DNA of 64,000 nt from Bacillota bacterium. Its GTDB lineage: Bacteria; Bacillota; Clostridia; Christensenellales; CAG-138. The notes beneath the pieces were generated by a model. It saw only the letters and a program-made list of their open reading frames with translations. It was not told the origin of the DNA and made no database searches. Numbering within the stretch: the first letter of the stretch is position 1; each line of letters begins with the position of its first letter. Location: assembly GCA_016282255.1 (NCBI GenBank), contig JAEEKE010000131.1, positions 1 through 64,000 of the forward strand, given 5' to 3'. Positions 29,154-39,456 of the stretch are shown here, piece by piece. The position numbers were made by a program, and so were the translations under genes.

Positions 29154-30341
29154 TCAGAGCTCAGCGGCCATTTCGCGAAGGAGATCGCCGAGGCGGCGGA
29201 TGCCCTCAACGATCCTCTCCTCGGGCTCGGCGGAGAAATTGAGGCGGAAGGTGTTCTTGCCGGCGCCGGGATTGGTGTGGAAGGGCTCGCCGGGAACAAA
29301 AGCGACCTTGCGCTCAACGGCGCGGCGGAAGAGTGCATCCGCCTCCCAGCCCTCAGGCAGCGTGCACCAGATGAACAGACCGCCGACGGGACGCTCGTAT
29401 TTCACGAATTCGGGAAAATACTTGTCCATCGCTTCGATCATGCAGTTCGCGGACCTGGCGTAAACACCGGAGATGTATTCGATGTGTTTCTCCATGCAGC
29501 CGCGATTGATGAATTCGGCAACTATCGCCTGATTAAGGTTGGGGGAGTGAGTATCGGAGCCCTGCTTTGCGATGGTCATCTTGCGGATGAGCTCCTTATT
29601 GCCGAAGCAGAGTGCGACGCGGAGGCCGGGGGAGATGGTCTTGGAAAAGCTTGAGAGCACGATCACGTTGTCGCTCGTATCGAAGCTCTTGATAGTCGGC
29701 AGCTTTTCGCCGCTGAAGCGGAGCGCCGCATAGGGATCATCCTCGATGACGAGCATATTGTGCTCGGCTGCAAGCTCGGCTATGCGCTTGCGCGCCTCAA
29801 CGCCGGTAACATAGCCGGAGGGATTCTGGAAGGTGGGGATGCAGTAGAACACCACGGGATGATGCTCGTTTACTACCGCCTCGAGCTCGTCGATGTGGAT
29901 GCCGTCGGCATGGATGGGGACGGTAACGAGCTTGGCCTGTGCAACGTGGAAGGTCTGCAGCGCGCCGAGGAAGCTGGGCTCCTCAACGAGAACGACGTCG
30001 CCGGGGTTGATGACGGCCTTGCAGATAAGGTCGAGGCCCTGCATAGAGCCTGTCAGCGCAAGCACGTTTTCAAGCTCGCCGTGAAGACCGTTTGAAGGCA
30101 GGATATAGTCGAGATAGGCGCGGCGCAGGGGCATATAGCCCTCGGTTGCTCCGTACTGCAGGAGAACGTCAGCCTTTTCGCTGAGAAGCTCGTCGGTGAT
30201 CTTATGGATCTGCTCCTTCGGGAAGCAGGCCTTTGATGGATTGCCGCCGCCGAAGGAAATGATCGCAGGGTCGCCGAGAAGCTTAAAAAGCTCTCTGATG
30301 GCGCTGCCGGAAACACCTTGCATTCTGTTTGCGATTTGCAT
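29154..30341 (-). CDS. PLP-dependent aminotransferase (class I/II, 2-aminoadipate/MocR-like)
   Basis: ISFGGGNPSKACFP, YGATEGYMPLRRAYL, SSFSKTISPGLRVAL. Confidence 0.9.
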   Translation of the reverse strand: MQIANRMQGVSGSAIRELFKLLGDPAIISFGGGNPSKACFPKEQIHKITDELLSEKADVLLQYGATEGYMPLRRAYLDYILPSNGLHGELENVLALTGSMQGLDLICKAVINPGDVVLVEEPSFLGALQTFHVAQAKLVTVPIHADGIHIDELEAVVNEHHPVVFYCIPTFQNPSGYVTGVEARKRIAELAAEHNMLVIEDDPYAALRFSGEKLPTIKSFDTSDNVIVLSSFSKTISPGLRVALCFGNKELIRKMTIAKQGSDTHSPNLNQAIVAEFINRGCMEKHIEYISGVYARSANCMIEAMDKYFPEFVKYERPVGGLFIWCTLPEGWEADALFRRAVERKVAFVPGEPFHTNPGAGKNTFRLNFSAEPEERIVEGIRRLGDLLREMAAEL

Positions 30342-30468
30342 AGTTCGACCTCCGTACAATGATAGGATTCTATACGTTCATTTTAGTCCTTTAGGGCTTT
30401 GGTTGCAAATATATTTGCCTTGTTTCGGCCGTGAATCGGCAGAGACGGCCGAATATACCAAATGCGGC

Positions 30469-31101
30469 TCAAAACAGGCTCTTTTCACTGTCGGCAAGCA
30501 AGTTCAGATACTCCCTTTGGAGCATTGCGTACTGTTTTTCGCTGCGCCACTGAAGCCTGCCTTTGAGGCGCATATAGCGCGATGATTTAAACTCGCCTTC
30601 TTTACGCATGCCGATGCGCTGCATCACTCTTTCGGAAGCCGCATTCTCGCTGTCACAGCGGGCATAGATACGGTGAAGGTCGAGGCATGTGAAGCCGAAG
30701 CGGAGCAAGCCTTCTGCTGCTTCGGCGGCATACCCAAAGCCCCAGTACTTCTTGTCGAGGATGTACCCCAGCTCCGCCTGAAGGCGATCCGTCGATAGAA
30801 AAAGCCCGGCCGATCCGATCATTTCGCCTGTTTCGCGCAGGCAGATCGCGAAATCATAGAGCCTTCTTTCGGACGTGAGCTGCTCCTTGAGCCTTGAAAA
30901 TACGAAGTTCTCGGCGTCCTCACGGTTTTCGATACCCAGATCCATATAAACGGTGTTTTCGGGGTCGCAAACGTACGCGGATACGGATTCGAAGTCATCG
31001 GCGTTGAATTCGCGTACGATAAGCCTTTCGGTTTCAAACACAATGAAATCGATAGCTGTTTCGCCGTCATAGATCATATCGTTCGCTTCGGTACTGTTCA
31101 T
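30469..31101 (-). CDS. GNAT-family (RimJ/RimL-like) acetyltransferase
   Basis: FETERLIVREFNADDF...LGYILDKKYWGFGYAAEAAEGLLRFGFTCLDLHRIYARCDSENAASERVMQRIGMRKEG. Confidence 0.88.
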   Translation of the reverse strand: MNSTEANDMIYDGETAIDFIVFETERLIVREFNADDFESVSAYVCDPENTVYMDLGIENREDAENFVFSRLKEQLTSERRLYDFAICLRETGEMIGSAGLFLSTDRLQAELGYILDKKYWGFGYAAEAAEGLLRFGFTCLDLHRIYARCDSENAASERVMQRIGMRKEGEFKSSRYMRLKGRLQWRSEKQYAMLQREYLNLLADSEKSLF

Positions 31102-31113
31102 TAAGCCGCAGTA

Positions 31114-32250
31114 TCACATAAAATCGATCAGCACTTCGTTTTGAAAATCGAGGCCCTTTTCGGTAAGAAGCATTGCTTCGTCGGTAACGGTCATATTTCC
31201 GTTCAATATCGCCTGGTTCACTGCCTGGGCGTACTGCAGTACCGGATCGACGCCGAACCTTTTTTCAAACGCGGCGCGATCCACGCCGTCGATCTTGCGC
31301 AGGCCGAGCATTACGCTTTCGAACATCTCTTCCTTTAGCGGTACGTCCTCGGTCTCGGCGATCGGCAGCCTGCCGTTGGCGGTATCGCTTATGTATTCGG
31401 AAAGCGAGGTTTTATCGGAGAACCGGACCCATTTACCGTTTGCGTGCAGTGCGGAATGTGCGTTGACGCCAAGGCCCAGATAATCGCCATTGTTCCAATA
31501 GTTGAGGTTATGCCTGCACCTAAAGCCCGGCTTTGCGAAATTGCTGATCTCGTATCTTTCATAGTCCAGGTCCTTCAACAGCCTGAAGCCGGCGTCCTCC
31601 ATATCGGCCGTTTCATCATCATCGGGCAAAGTTACTCGTCCCGAAGAAACGTCTTCATAAAGCTGCGTTCCTTCTTCAAGAATAAGGGCGTATGAGGAGA
31701 TATGCGCAGCTCCGAGATCGGAAGCGAGCCGGATCGAATCCAGATAGGAATCGACAGTCTGCAGCGGCAGACCGTGCATTACGTCTACGTTTATATTCGT
31801 GAATCCGGCGCCCAGGGCAAGCTTGAAAGCTTCTATGAAGTTTTCCTTATTATGGATCCTGCCGATCGCTTCAAGCACGCGGTCGTCGGCGCTTTGCATC
31901 CCGATCGATATCCTGTTGACTCCTGCAGAAGCATAGTCGCTAAGTTTGGGGGAAGTAAGCGATTCCGGGTTGCATTCGATCGTTATCTCCGCGTCCGGCG
32001 CTATCGTAAAGCACGAGCGCGCTTCGGAGAGGATCCTTCCGATAAGGCCTTCGGGCAGCAGGGAAGGGGTGCCGCCTCCGATAAAGACGGTCTCAAACGT
32101 CCTGCCGCTCATGAGAGGGGAATGGAGCCGCATCTCCGTTATAAGCGCTGCGGTATATGGAAAGAAGTCGTCGTGACTCGCAAAGCTTACGAAGTCACAA
32201 TAACGGCATTTCCTCTTGCAGAAAGGTATGTGGATATATAGACCTGCCAT
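31114..32250 (-). CDS. hemW: Radical SAM heme chaperone HemW (HemN-like)
   Basis: AGLYIHIPFCKRKCRYCDFVSF; overlaps lepA by 1 nt (TGATG). Confidence 0.93.
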   Translation of the reverse strand: MAGLYIHIPFCKRKCRYCDFVSFASHDDFFPYTAALITEMRLHSPLMSGRTFETVFIGGGTPSLLPEGLIGRILSEARSCFTIAPDAEITIECNPESLTSPKLSDYASAGVNRISIGMQSADDRVLEAIGRIHNKENFIEAFKLALGAGFTNINVDVMHGLPLQTVDSYLDSIRLASDLGAAHISSYALILEEGTQLYEDVSSGRVTLPDDDETADMEDAGFRLLKDLDYERYEISNFAKPGFRCRHNLNYWNNGDYLGLGVNAHSALHANGKWVRFSDKTSLSEYISDTANGRLPIAETEDVPLKEEMFESVMLGLRKIDGVDRAAFEKRFGVDPVLQYAQAVNQAILNGNMTVTDEAMLLTEKGLDFQNEVLIDFM

Positions 32251-34052
32251 CAGTTTATGCGCAGCACGCTCATGAACGCTTCGCTCGGCAGCTCGACCGA
32301 ACCGATCTGCCTCATGCGCTTCTTGCCTTCCTTCTGCTTTTCAAGCAGCTTCTTCTTTCTGGTGATATCGCCGCCATAGCATTTGGCAAGAACATCCTTT
32401 CTAAGTGCGCGAACGGTCTCCCTTGCGATGATCTTGCCGCCGATAGCCGCCTGGATGGGTATCTCGAACTGCTGGCGCGGGATGACCTCCTGCAGCTTTT
32501 CGGCGACGGCCCTGCCCTTTGCATAGGCCTTATCGCGATGGACGATCGTCGAAAGCGCGTCGCACATATCGCCGTTGAGCAGGAAATCGAGCTTGACGAG
32601 TTCGGAGGGCACGTAGCCGCTGATCTCGTAATCGAAGGAGGCATAGCCGCGGCTGCGGCTCTTGAGGCTGTCGAAATAGTCGAAGATGATCTCGTTGAGA
32701 GGGATCTGATATGTGAGCTTGACGCGCGTCTGCTCAAGATAGCTCATATCCTGAAAGATACCGCGCTTTTCCTGCGAAAGCTCCATTATGGTGCCGACGT
32801 ATTCGGGCGGAGTCATGATATGCGCCTCGCACATCGGCTCCTCCATATGCTCTATATCATTGACGGAGGGGAGGTTTGCGGGGTTGTCGATCATCAGCAC
32901 GCGGCCGTCGGTCATGATGACCTTATAGACGACGCTCGGCGCAGTCGTGACGAGGTCGAGATCGAACTCGCGCTCGAGCCTTTCCTGTGCGATCTCCATG
33001 TGCAGCAGACCGAGGAAACCGCAGCGGAAGCCGTAGCCAAGGGCCTGGCTCGTCTCGGGCTCGTAGCTGATGGAAGCGTCGTTGAGTATCAGCTTTTCAA
33101 GCGCATCGCGCAGGTTCTCGTACTCCGCGCCGTCGGCGGGATAGATGCCGCAGAACACCATCGGGCTTGCCTGCTTGTAGCCGTGCAGGGGCTCCTTTGC
33201 GGGATTCAGCGCCAGCGTTATCGTATCGCCGACCTTCGTTTCCGCGACGGATTTGATCGAGGCGGAGATATAGCCGACCTCGCCTGCGGAGAGCTCCGCG
33301 ACCGGCTTGAGGGAGGGGGAGAACACGCCGACCTCAGTGACGTCGAATTCATTTCCGGTATGCATGAAACGGATCCTGTCGCCCGTTCGTACGACGCCGT
33401 CCATTATCCTGACGTAGCTGAGCGCTCCCTTATAATTATCGTAATAGCTGTCGAAGATAAGCGCGCGCAGCGGAGCGCCCGGATCGCCCTTGGGGGCGGG
33501 GAAGTCCGTCACTATGCGCTCGAGCACGTCGCGCACGTTGAGCCCGGTCTTTGCCGATACCTGCGGAGCGTCCTCCGCGGGAAGGCCGATGATGTCCTCG
33601 ATCTCGCGGATAGCGTTCTCGGGGTCGGCGGAGGGCAAGTCGATCTTATTGATGACCGGCAGGATCTCAAGCCCGTTGTCGACGGCGAGGTAGACGTTTG
33701 CAAGCGTCTGCGCCTCGATGCCCTGCGTTGCGTCAACGATAAGCACCGCGCCGTCGCATGCGGCCAGCGCGCGGCTCACCTCATAGGTAAAGTCCACGTG
33801 GCCGGGAGTGTCTATAAGATTCAGCATGTAGCGCTTGCCGTTCGAATGGTTATAGAACATCTGAACGGCGGTGGATTTTATGGTTATACCGCGTTCACGC
33901 TCGATATCCATCGAGTCCAGAAGCTGGTCGGCCATATCGCGGCTCGACACGGTTTCGGTTATCTCCATAAGGCGGTCGGCAAGGGTCGATTTGCCGTGGT
34001 CGATATGCGCTATTATGCAAAAGTTTCTGATCAGTTCCTTGGGGTATGGCAT
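32250..34052 (-). CDS. lepA: Elongation factor 4 (LepA)
   Basis: [25 protein letters not shown]..., full LepA domain series. Confidence 0.98.
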   Translation of the reverse strand: MPYPKELIRNFCIIAHIDHGKSTLADRLMEITETVSSRDMADQLLDSMDIERERGITIKSTAVQMFYNHSNGKRYMLNLIDTPGHVDFTYEVSRALAACDGAVLIVDATQGIEAQTLANVYLAVDNGLEILPVINKIDLPSADPENAIREIEDIIGLPAEDAPQVSAKTGLNVRDVLERIVTDFPAPKGDPGAPLRALIFDSYYDNYKGALSYVRIMDGVVRTGDRIRFMHTGNEFDVTEVGVFSPSLKPVAELSAGEVGYISASIKSVAETKVGDTITLALNPAKEPLHGYKQASPMVFCGIYPADGAEYENLRDALEKLILNDASISYEPETSQALGYGFRCGFLGLLHMEIAQERLEREFDLDLVTTAPSVVYKVIMTDGRVLMIDNPANLPSVNDIEHMEEPMCEAHIMTPPEYVGTIMELSQEKRGIFQDMSYLEQTRVKLTYQIPLNEIIFDYFDSLKSRSRGYASFDYEISGYVPSELVKLDFLLNGDMCDALSTIVHRDKAYAKGRAVAEKLQEVIPRQQFEIPIQAAIGGKIIARETVRALRKDVLAKCYGGDITRKKKLLEKQKEGKKRMRQIGSVELPSEAFMSVLRIN

Positions 34053-34175
34053 TTATCCTCCGATGCCCTTTATGCATCCGTTATCGTTTTATGCTTTGCC
34101 GGAAATGGGGTCAGCCCGTCCCGCAGTATTTCCATTGAATTATACCATAACAGGGCGCCTTCGGCAAATAGATTA

Positions 34176-34209
34176 TCTGCAAAAGGAAAGAGACGGCCCA
34201 GGCCGTCTC
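34176..34209 (-). terminator. Rho-independent terminator of rpsU
   Basis: Minus-strand GAGACGGCC-TG-GGCCGTCTC followed by TTTCCTTTT. Confidence 0.8.
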
Positions 34210-34227
34210 CTGTGTTTCTGTATTAGA

Positions 34228-34398
34228 TTAATACTTGCGCTTCCTTGCAGCTTCGGCTTTCTTTTTACGCTTTACGCTGGGCTTCTCATAATGCTCGCGC
34301 TTTCTTGCATCGGCAAGGATACCGGAACGGGCGCATTTACGCTTCCAACGCTTGATGGCGCTCTCCAGAGATTCATTTTCGCCAACTCGAATTTCCAT
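34228..34398 (-). CDS. rpsU: 30S ribosomal protein S21 (56 aa; absent from the supplied ORF list)
   Basis: Minus-strand translation [59 protein letters not shown] gggggg upstream. Confidence 0.96.
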   Translation of the reverse strand: MEIRVGENESLESAIKRWKRKCARSGILADARKREHYEKPSVKRKKKAEAARKRKY

Positions 34399-34588
34399 TT
34401 ACAGTTTCCCCCCTCTCTCACGCGGGAATTACAGCTTACTGCCGAAAACGGCTTAAACCATTCGACAACACATTATAACCGCATCTTTGGTAATAGTCAA
34501 TATCAAAACCGGGATTTTACGGAAATAGTTCAAATATACTATCAAAGCGGAACGAGTATTGAGAGGGTTCGAAAAAGGCTGTTGAGAA

Positions 34589-34617
34589 TTGACAATAATG
34601 CGCTGAATTGTTATAAT
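34589..34617 (+). promoter_or_regulatory. Promoter
   Basis: TTGACA-N17-TATAAT upstream of the 34674 CDS. Confidence 0.85.
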
Positions 34618-34673
34618 CTCTCTGTTTGCGGGCCCCAAAAAACAATCCTATCGGTCCGCAGGGGGAGGTTCAT

Positions 34674-35558
34674 TTGGAAACAGAAAGAAAACGCAGGCGC
34701 GGAGACCGCAAGGATGCATACCTTCTTCGTGATCTCGATTCGATGCACAAGTTCATGGCCTATCTGCTTCCCAACAGATGCGATAACGAAGCGGTCATGA
34801 GCGAGCTTGTCGATCTGACGGCGATAAACGAATACCTTGAGATGAAGAATGCCTCTGATCCGGAATTCAAATACACGCTGTTCCACGTGCTGTGCGCGGC
34901 GATCGTCAAGACCATCGCACTGCGGCCGAGCCTTAACTGGTTCATCGCGGGCAACAGGATCTACGAACGCAAGGCGCTCAGCATATCTTTTATCGTAAAG
35001 AAGCAATTTGAAGATCACGCATACGAAGCGCTCGCGATCTTTGACATAGATAAGGAAGGCGCTTCTCCCATCGACCAGATCCACGATAAGGTCGAGAAAT
35101 TCGTCACCGACGTCCGCAAAAACAACGTAGTCGACGGCACGACCGACACCATGGACACGCTCACCAGTCTGCCAAGGCCTATCCTAAGGCTTGTCGTCAA
35201 GCTTCTGATGTGGCTCGATTATCACGGCTGGGTACCCCGCAGCATCACGAAGGACGATCCCTATAACTCCTCCGTCTTCGTTACTAATCTCGGCAGCATC
35301 AAGATGCACGCAAGCTATCATCACCTCACGAACTGGGGCACGAATTCGCTGTTCGCGATCATCGACGAAAAGCATCTGCATCCGTTCTTCGGTCCCGACG
35401 GCAGTGCCAATATGCGTGAGGCGCTTCGCCTCGGACTGACGGCCGACGAAAGGATAGCCGACGGCGTTTATTTCGCAAAGAGCGTCCGGCTGCTTAAAAA
35501 ACTGACCGAGAACCCCGAGCTGCTCGATCTTCCGATCGAAACACCCGTTGATTATTGA
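34674..35558 (+). CDS. Freestanding 2-oxoacid dehydrogenase E2/CAT-like acyltransferase-fold protein
   Basis: TTG start with RBS GGGGGAGG; E2 catalytic-domain-like LRPSLNWFIAGNRIYERKALSISFIVKK and C-terminal TADERIADGVYFAK; no lipoyl domain. Confidence 0.75.
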   Translation: METERKRRRGDRKDAYLLRDLDSMHKFMAYLLPNRCDNEAVMSELVDLTAINEYLEMKNASDPEFKYTLFHVLCAAIVKTIALRPSLNWFIAGNRIYERKALSISFIVKKQFEDHAYEALAIFDIDKEGASPIDQIHDKVEKFVTDVRKNNVVDGTTDTMDTLTSLPRPILRLVVKLLMWLDYHGWVPRSITKDDPYNSSVFVTNLGSIKMHASYHHLTNWGTNSLFAIIDEKHLHPFFGPDGSANMREALRLGLTADERIADGVYFAKSVRLLKKLTENPELLDLPIETPVDY

Positions 35559-35599
35559 TCATTATCATTCATCATAATTATTTATAAGGAATCATAACA

Positions 35600-37339
35600 A
35601 TGGAAGCCATTCATATCAACAAGCCCGAACCCGAAGCGCCGTGGCTTAAATACTACGGCGAAGTACCTTTTCACCTTGATTACCCGGACTACAGCATCAG
35701 CGACGCTGTTATAGAATCCTCGAAACGTCTGCCTGATTTCACCGCTGTCTCCTTTATGGGGAAGAAGTTTTCCTATAAAACGCTCGCTAAGAAGATCGAC
35801 GAAGCCGCCGCCGGTTTTATTGCGCTCGGCGTCAGGAAGGGCGACGCCGTCACCATCTGCATGCCGAACGTTCCTCAGGCGGTCTTCTGCATGTATGCGC
35901 TGAACAGGATCGGAGCTATCGCAAGCATGATCCATCCGCTTTCGGCTGTGGGCGAGATCGTTCATTATCTCGGCGAAGTCAACAGCAGGATCATAATGAC
36001 GCTCGATCAGTTCTATTCCAAGATCGCCGAAGTCGAGGAGCAGTATGAGCTCGATAAGGTGCTCATCACCTCTGCGGCCGATGAGCTCGGTTTCGTCAAG
36101 AGCACCGCCTTCAAAGCTATGAATGCAAAGAAGAACAGGGTCGATAAGGCCGACGCAAGAGTCGTGCTCTGGAACAGCTTCATCAAGGCAGGCAGATCCG
36201 TCGAGCTTGAAAAGCACCTTGTTAAATCAAAGGGAAACGACCCTGCCGTCGTACTGTTTTCCGGCGGTACCACCGGCGTGACCAAAGGCATATCTTTGAG
36301 CAATCTCAATTTCAATGCCCTCGGCCTGCAGACCGGCGCGATGTGCCACAAGGAGATCCTCAAATCCCGTATGCTGGCCGCGATGCCCATCTTCCACGGC
36401 TTCGGCCTGGGCGTTTGTATCCATACCATGCTCGAGGTCGGAGGCACGAGCATACTCGTTCCGCAGTTCAACGTCAAGAAATACGCCGATCTTATCAAAA
36501 AGGAGAAACCGCATTACATCGCCGGCGTACCCACCCTGTTTGAAGCGATCACGCGCAATCCGTATCTTGACGGCGTCAAGCTCGATTTCCTGCGCGGCGT
36601 CTTTTCGGGCGGCGATTCGCTTTCTGTAGAGCTCAAGCGCCGTTTCGACGCCTTCCTTGAGGCGCACGGAGCAACCGTTCATGTGCGCGAGGGGTACGGC
36701 ACCACCGAATGCGTCACCGCCAGCTGCCTGACCCCCTATACCGAGGAGCGCGAAGGGAGCATCGGCCTGCCTTTCCCGGACACCTATTACAAGATCTGCG
36801 CCGTAGGATCAAACGACGAGGTCAATTACGGCGAGCTCGGTGAGATCTGCCTGCGCGGACCTTCGGTCATGCTCGGGTATCTCAACCATCCCGAGGAAAA
36901 CGCAAATACCCTTCGCATGCACTCCGACGGCTATATCTGGCTGCATACGGGTGATCTCGGCAGTATGGATCCCGATGGCTTTATCTATTTCAAGCAGAGG
37001 ATAAAGCGAATGATCGTCACGAGCGGATACAACGTGTATCCTTCCCAGCTCGAGAATATAATCGACGGCCACGAGGCGGTCCAAATGAGCTGTGTAGTCG
37101 GCGTCAAGGATTCGTACAAGATGCAGAAGGTGCTTGCCTTCGTCGTTCCGAAGTCCGGATACGAGCCCTCCGAGGAGCTTAGGCAGCAGATACTCGCTTA
37201 CTGCAGGAAGCATATTGCAAAGTACGCAATGCCCTATACCATAGAATTCCGGTCTGAGCTCCCCAAGACTCTGGTCGGTAAGATAGCCTATACCGTCCTC
37301 GAAAAGGAAGCGAACGAAGCTGCGGAGCAAAATGTATAA
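35600..37339 (+). CDS. AMP-dependent acyl-CoA synthetase/ligase
   Basis: VVLFSGGTTGVTKGISLSN, YGTTEC, GYIWLHTGDLG, RIKRMIVTSGYNVYPSQLE. Confidence 0.93.
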   Translation: MEAIHINKPEPEAPWLKYYGEVPFHLDYPDYSISDAVIESSKRLPDFTAVSFMGKKFSYKTLAKKIDEAAAGFIALGVRKGDAVTICMPNVPQAVFCMYALNRIGAIASMIHPLSAVGEIVHYLGEVNSRIIMTLDQFYSKIAEVEEQYELDKVLITSAADELGFVKSTAFKAMNAKKNRVDKADARVVLWNSFIKAGRSVELEKHLVKSKGNDPAVVLFSGGTTGVTKGISLSNLNFNALGLQTGAMCHKEILKSRMLAAMPIFHGFGLGVCIHTMLEVGGTSILVPQFNVKKYADLIKKEKPHYIAGVPTLFEAITRNPYLDGVKLDFLRGVFSGGDSLSVELKRRFDAFLEAHGATVHVREGYGTTECVTASCLTPYTEEREGSIGLPFPDTYYKICAVGSNDEVNYGELGEICLRGPSVMLGYLNHPEENANTLRMHSDGYIWLHTGDLGSMDPDGFIYFKQRIKRMIVTSGYNVYPSQLENIIDGHEAVQMSCVVGVKDSYKMQKVLAFVVPKSGYEPSEELRQQILAYCRKHIAKYAMPYTIEFRSELPKTLVGKIAYTVLEKEANEAAEQNV

Positions 37340-37440
37340 AAAAGTATATACATTTTCGGCTGCCTATGCTATAATATTATAAACCGAATCCGGCGAGCCG
37401 GAATCGGCTGCCGAAATATAAACGAAAGGATAATACGAAC

Positions 37441-37938
37441 ATGAAGTGTCCCATCTGCGGAAAGGAAAGCGAAGGGAACGAGCGTTTCTGCACCGAATGC
37501 GGCGCTAAGCTCGAACCGTCAGCAGAACCCAAACCTCCCGAGAAGACCGAACCGGTCGTAAAGCCCGAACAGCCCCCCGCAGCGCCCACCGCGCCCAAGC
37601 CCGTTCCGGCACCCTATGTCAACACCGCAGCCGCCGGTACCAAGCCCGTTAAGGAAAAGGTCAAGAGGGATATGTCCCCGTGCAAGCCCCTTTCCACTTG
37701 GTCCTTCGTCTGGCGCAGCCTGCTCTTCATGATCCCCGTCATCGGCATCATATTCATGTTTGTCTTTGCATACTCCAAGGGCATCAATGAAAACAGCAAG
37801 TCGCATGCAAGGTCCTGGCTCATCTTCCTGCTCATCGCCGTGATCATTCTGATAGCGGGCGGCGTGCTCTGCTATATCTTCCGTGAGCCCGTGCTTGAGT
37901 GGATCAGGACTTTTCTCAGGAACTTTTTAAGCGAATAA
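37441..37938 (+). CDS. Zinc-ribbon membrane protein
   Basis: MKCPICGKESEGNERFCTECGAKL, Pro-rich linker, two TMs. Confidence 0.75.
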   Translation: MKCPICGKESEGNERFCTECGAKLEPSAEPKPPEKTEPVVKPEQPPAAPTAPKPVPAPYVNTAAAGTKPVKEKVKRDMSPCKPLSTWSFVWRSLLFMIPVIGIIFMFVFAYSKGINENSKSHARSWLIFLLIAVIILIAGGVLCYIFREPVLEWIRTFLRNFLSE

Positions 37939-37954
37939 ACCGATAAGACCGAAA

Positions 37955-37984
37955 GCGCCGGCGCAAAACCGGCGTTTTCTTTTA
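37955..37984 (+). terminator. Rho-independent terminator
   Basis: GCGCCGG-cgcaaaa-CCGGCG followed by TTTTCTTTT. Confidence 0.75.
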
Positions 37985-38074
37985 TATTACCTCCCGACGG
38001 TTTACACGGATATTCGTTTATGTTATAATGCAGTGGATAAAGAAGCACATCGCTTTCATAAACGGAGGAAATAC

Positions 38075-39292
38075 ATGAGCGGCTTTATAAACGTTAAGTC
38101 CGAGATAGGCAGGCTCAGGCGCGTCATGCTGCACCGTCCCGGCATAGAATTGAGCAATCTTATTCCGGATTATCTCGAGCGCATGCTCGCAGAGGACACG
38201 CCCGACGTAAGAAGGGCCGGGGAAGAGCACGACGTATTCGCAAACATACTTCGCTCCAACGGCGTTGACGTCGTCTATATCGAGGATCTGTTCACGGACG
38301 TCGTGAAGGATCCCGAAGTCAAGAACGCGTTCATTGACGATTTCGTTTCCCTCGGCGTGCCCGGGCTCAGCCTTGCAGCTGCTATAAGGGAGTATCTTCG
38401 CTCCGTTCCGGCCGAGATGCTCTTTGATACGGTCGCTAAGGGCATAACCAGGAACGACCTTGACGGGCTTGATAAGAAGCCGATCCAGTACTACGTTAAG
38501 GAGGATTATCCCTTCCTTACCGATCCTCTGCCGAATATCTATTTCACCCGCGATATAAGCTTCAGCCTCGGCACCGGCATCGCCATATCCGCCATGTGCA
38601 TGCCCGCCAGAATGAGGGAGACGCTCTTCATCCGCTATATCCACAAGCATCATCCGCTGTTCGGCAAGGGCAGCGTCGATCTGCTCTATGACTATAACTG
38701 CGGCGACGGCATCGAGGGTGGAGACGTCCTGTCCCTTTCGGATAAATGCGTCGCCATAGGCAGCGGCGAGAGGACGACCGTAGCGGCTGTCGAGAGGCTT
38801 TCCAAGACACTGTTCGATCGCGGGTACGAGAATGTCCTGCTCTTCAAGAACCCCAACACGCGCACCTATATGCATCTCGACGTGCTTATGACGCATATAG
38901 ATTATAATAAGTTCCTGGCGCACCCCTGCATCGCTCACAAGTGGTTCGACGTTTACGAGATCACTCCTTCCGCCAACGGTGAACTGAAGGTCTCGCTGAC
39001 TACCGATCCTGTAGAAAAGATCCTCGAGCGCGCGCTCGGCTTGGATGAAGTCAGGTTCGTTGAAGTCGCAGGCGGCGATCCGATCCAGTACAGGCGCGAG
39101 CATTGGAACATGGGTGCGAATTCGCTTGCGATGGCGCCCGGCAGCATCATAACCTATGACCGCAACGTCATCACCAACGAGCTTATCGATAAAGCGGGCG
39201 TCAAGGTCAGTCCTATCCCCGGCGGCGAACTGAGCCGCGGCAGGGGAGGCCCCCGCTGCATGAGCATGCCGATGCTCAGGGACGATATCTGA
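38075..39292 (+). CDS. arcA: Arginine deiminase
   Basis: EIGRLRRVMLHRPGIELSNL, IEGGDVLSL, C-terminal GGELSRGRGGPRCMSMPM with catalytic Cys. Confidence 0.96.
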   Translation: MSGFINVKSEIGRLRRVMLHRPGIELSNLIPDYLERMLAEDTPDVRRAGEEHDVFANILRSNGVDVVYIEDLFTDVVKDPEVKNAFIDDFVSLGVPGLSLAAAIREYLRSVPAEMLFDTVAKGITRNDLDGLDKKPIQYYVKEDYPFLTDPLPNIYFTRDISFSLGTGIAISAMCMPARMRETLFIRYIHKHHPLFGKGSVDLLYDYNCGDGIEGGDVLSLSDKCVAIGSGERTTVAAVERLSKTLFDRGYENVLLFKNPNTRTYMHLDVLMTHIDYNKFLAHPCIAHKWFDVYEITPSANGELKVSLTTDPVEKILERALGLDEVRFVEVAGGDPIQYRREHWNMGANSLAMAPGSIITYDRNVITNELIDKAGVKVSPIPGGELSRGRGGPRCMSMPMLRDDI

Positions 39293-39306
39293 TCCGGCCA
39301 TGATAC

Positions 39307-39341
39307 CGGGCCGCTGCCATAAGGAAGCGGTCCGTTTTTAT
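39307..39341 (+). terminator. Rho-independent terminator after arcA
   Basis: CGGGCCGCT...AGCGGTCCG followed by TTTTTAT. Confidence 0.7.
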
Positions 39342-39390
39342 GCCCTAAAACGCATAAAAAGCAGAAAAAAGGCAAATAACATTTTGGTTA

Positions 39391-39419
39391 TTGTATTGAT
39401 CCTGCTGTTTTGATATAAT
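39391..39419 (+). promoter_or_regulatory. sdaAB promoter
   Basis: TTGTAT-N17-TATAAT. Confidence 0.65.
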
Positions 39420-39456
39420 AATTTCAATGGTATTTTTCAAAACAACGAGGCGTCGG

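Noticed and set aside
32157-34226. 689-aa plus-strand ORF antisense to lepA
   Set aside because: Covers lepA and part of hemW; composition is an antisense artefact, not a protein family.
38018-39301. 427-aa minus-strand ORF antisense to arcA
   Set aside because: Shadow ORF; arcA has full catalytic motifs.
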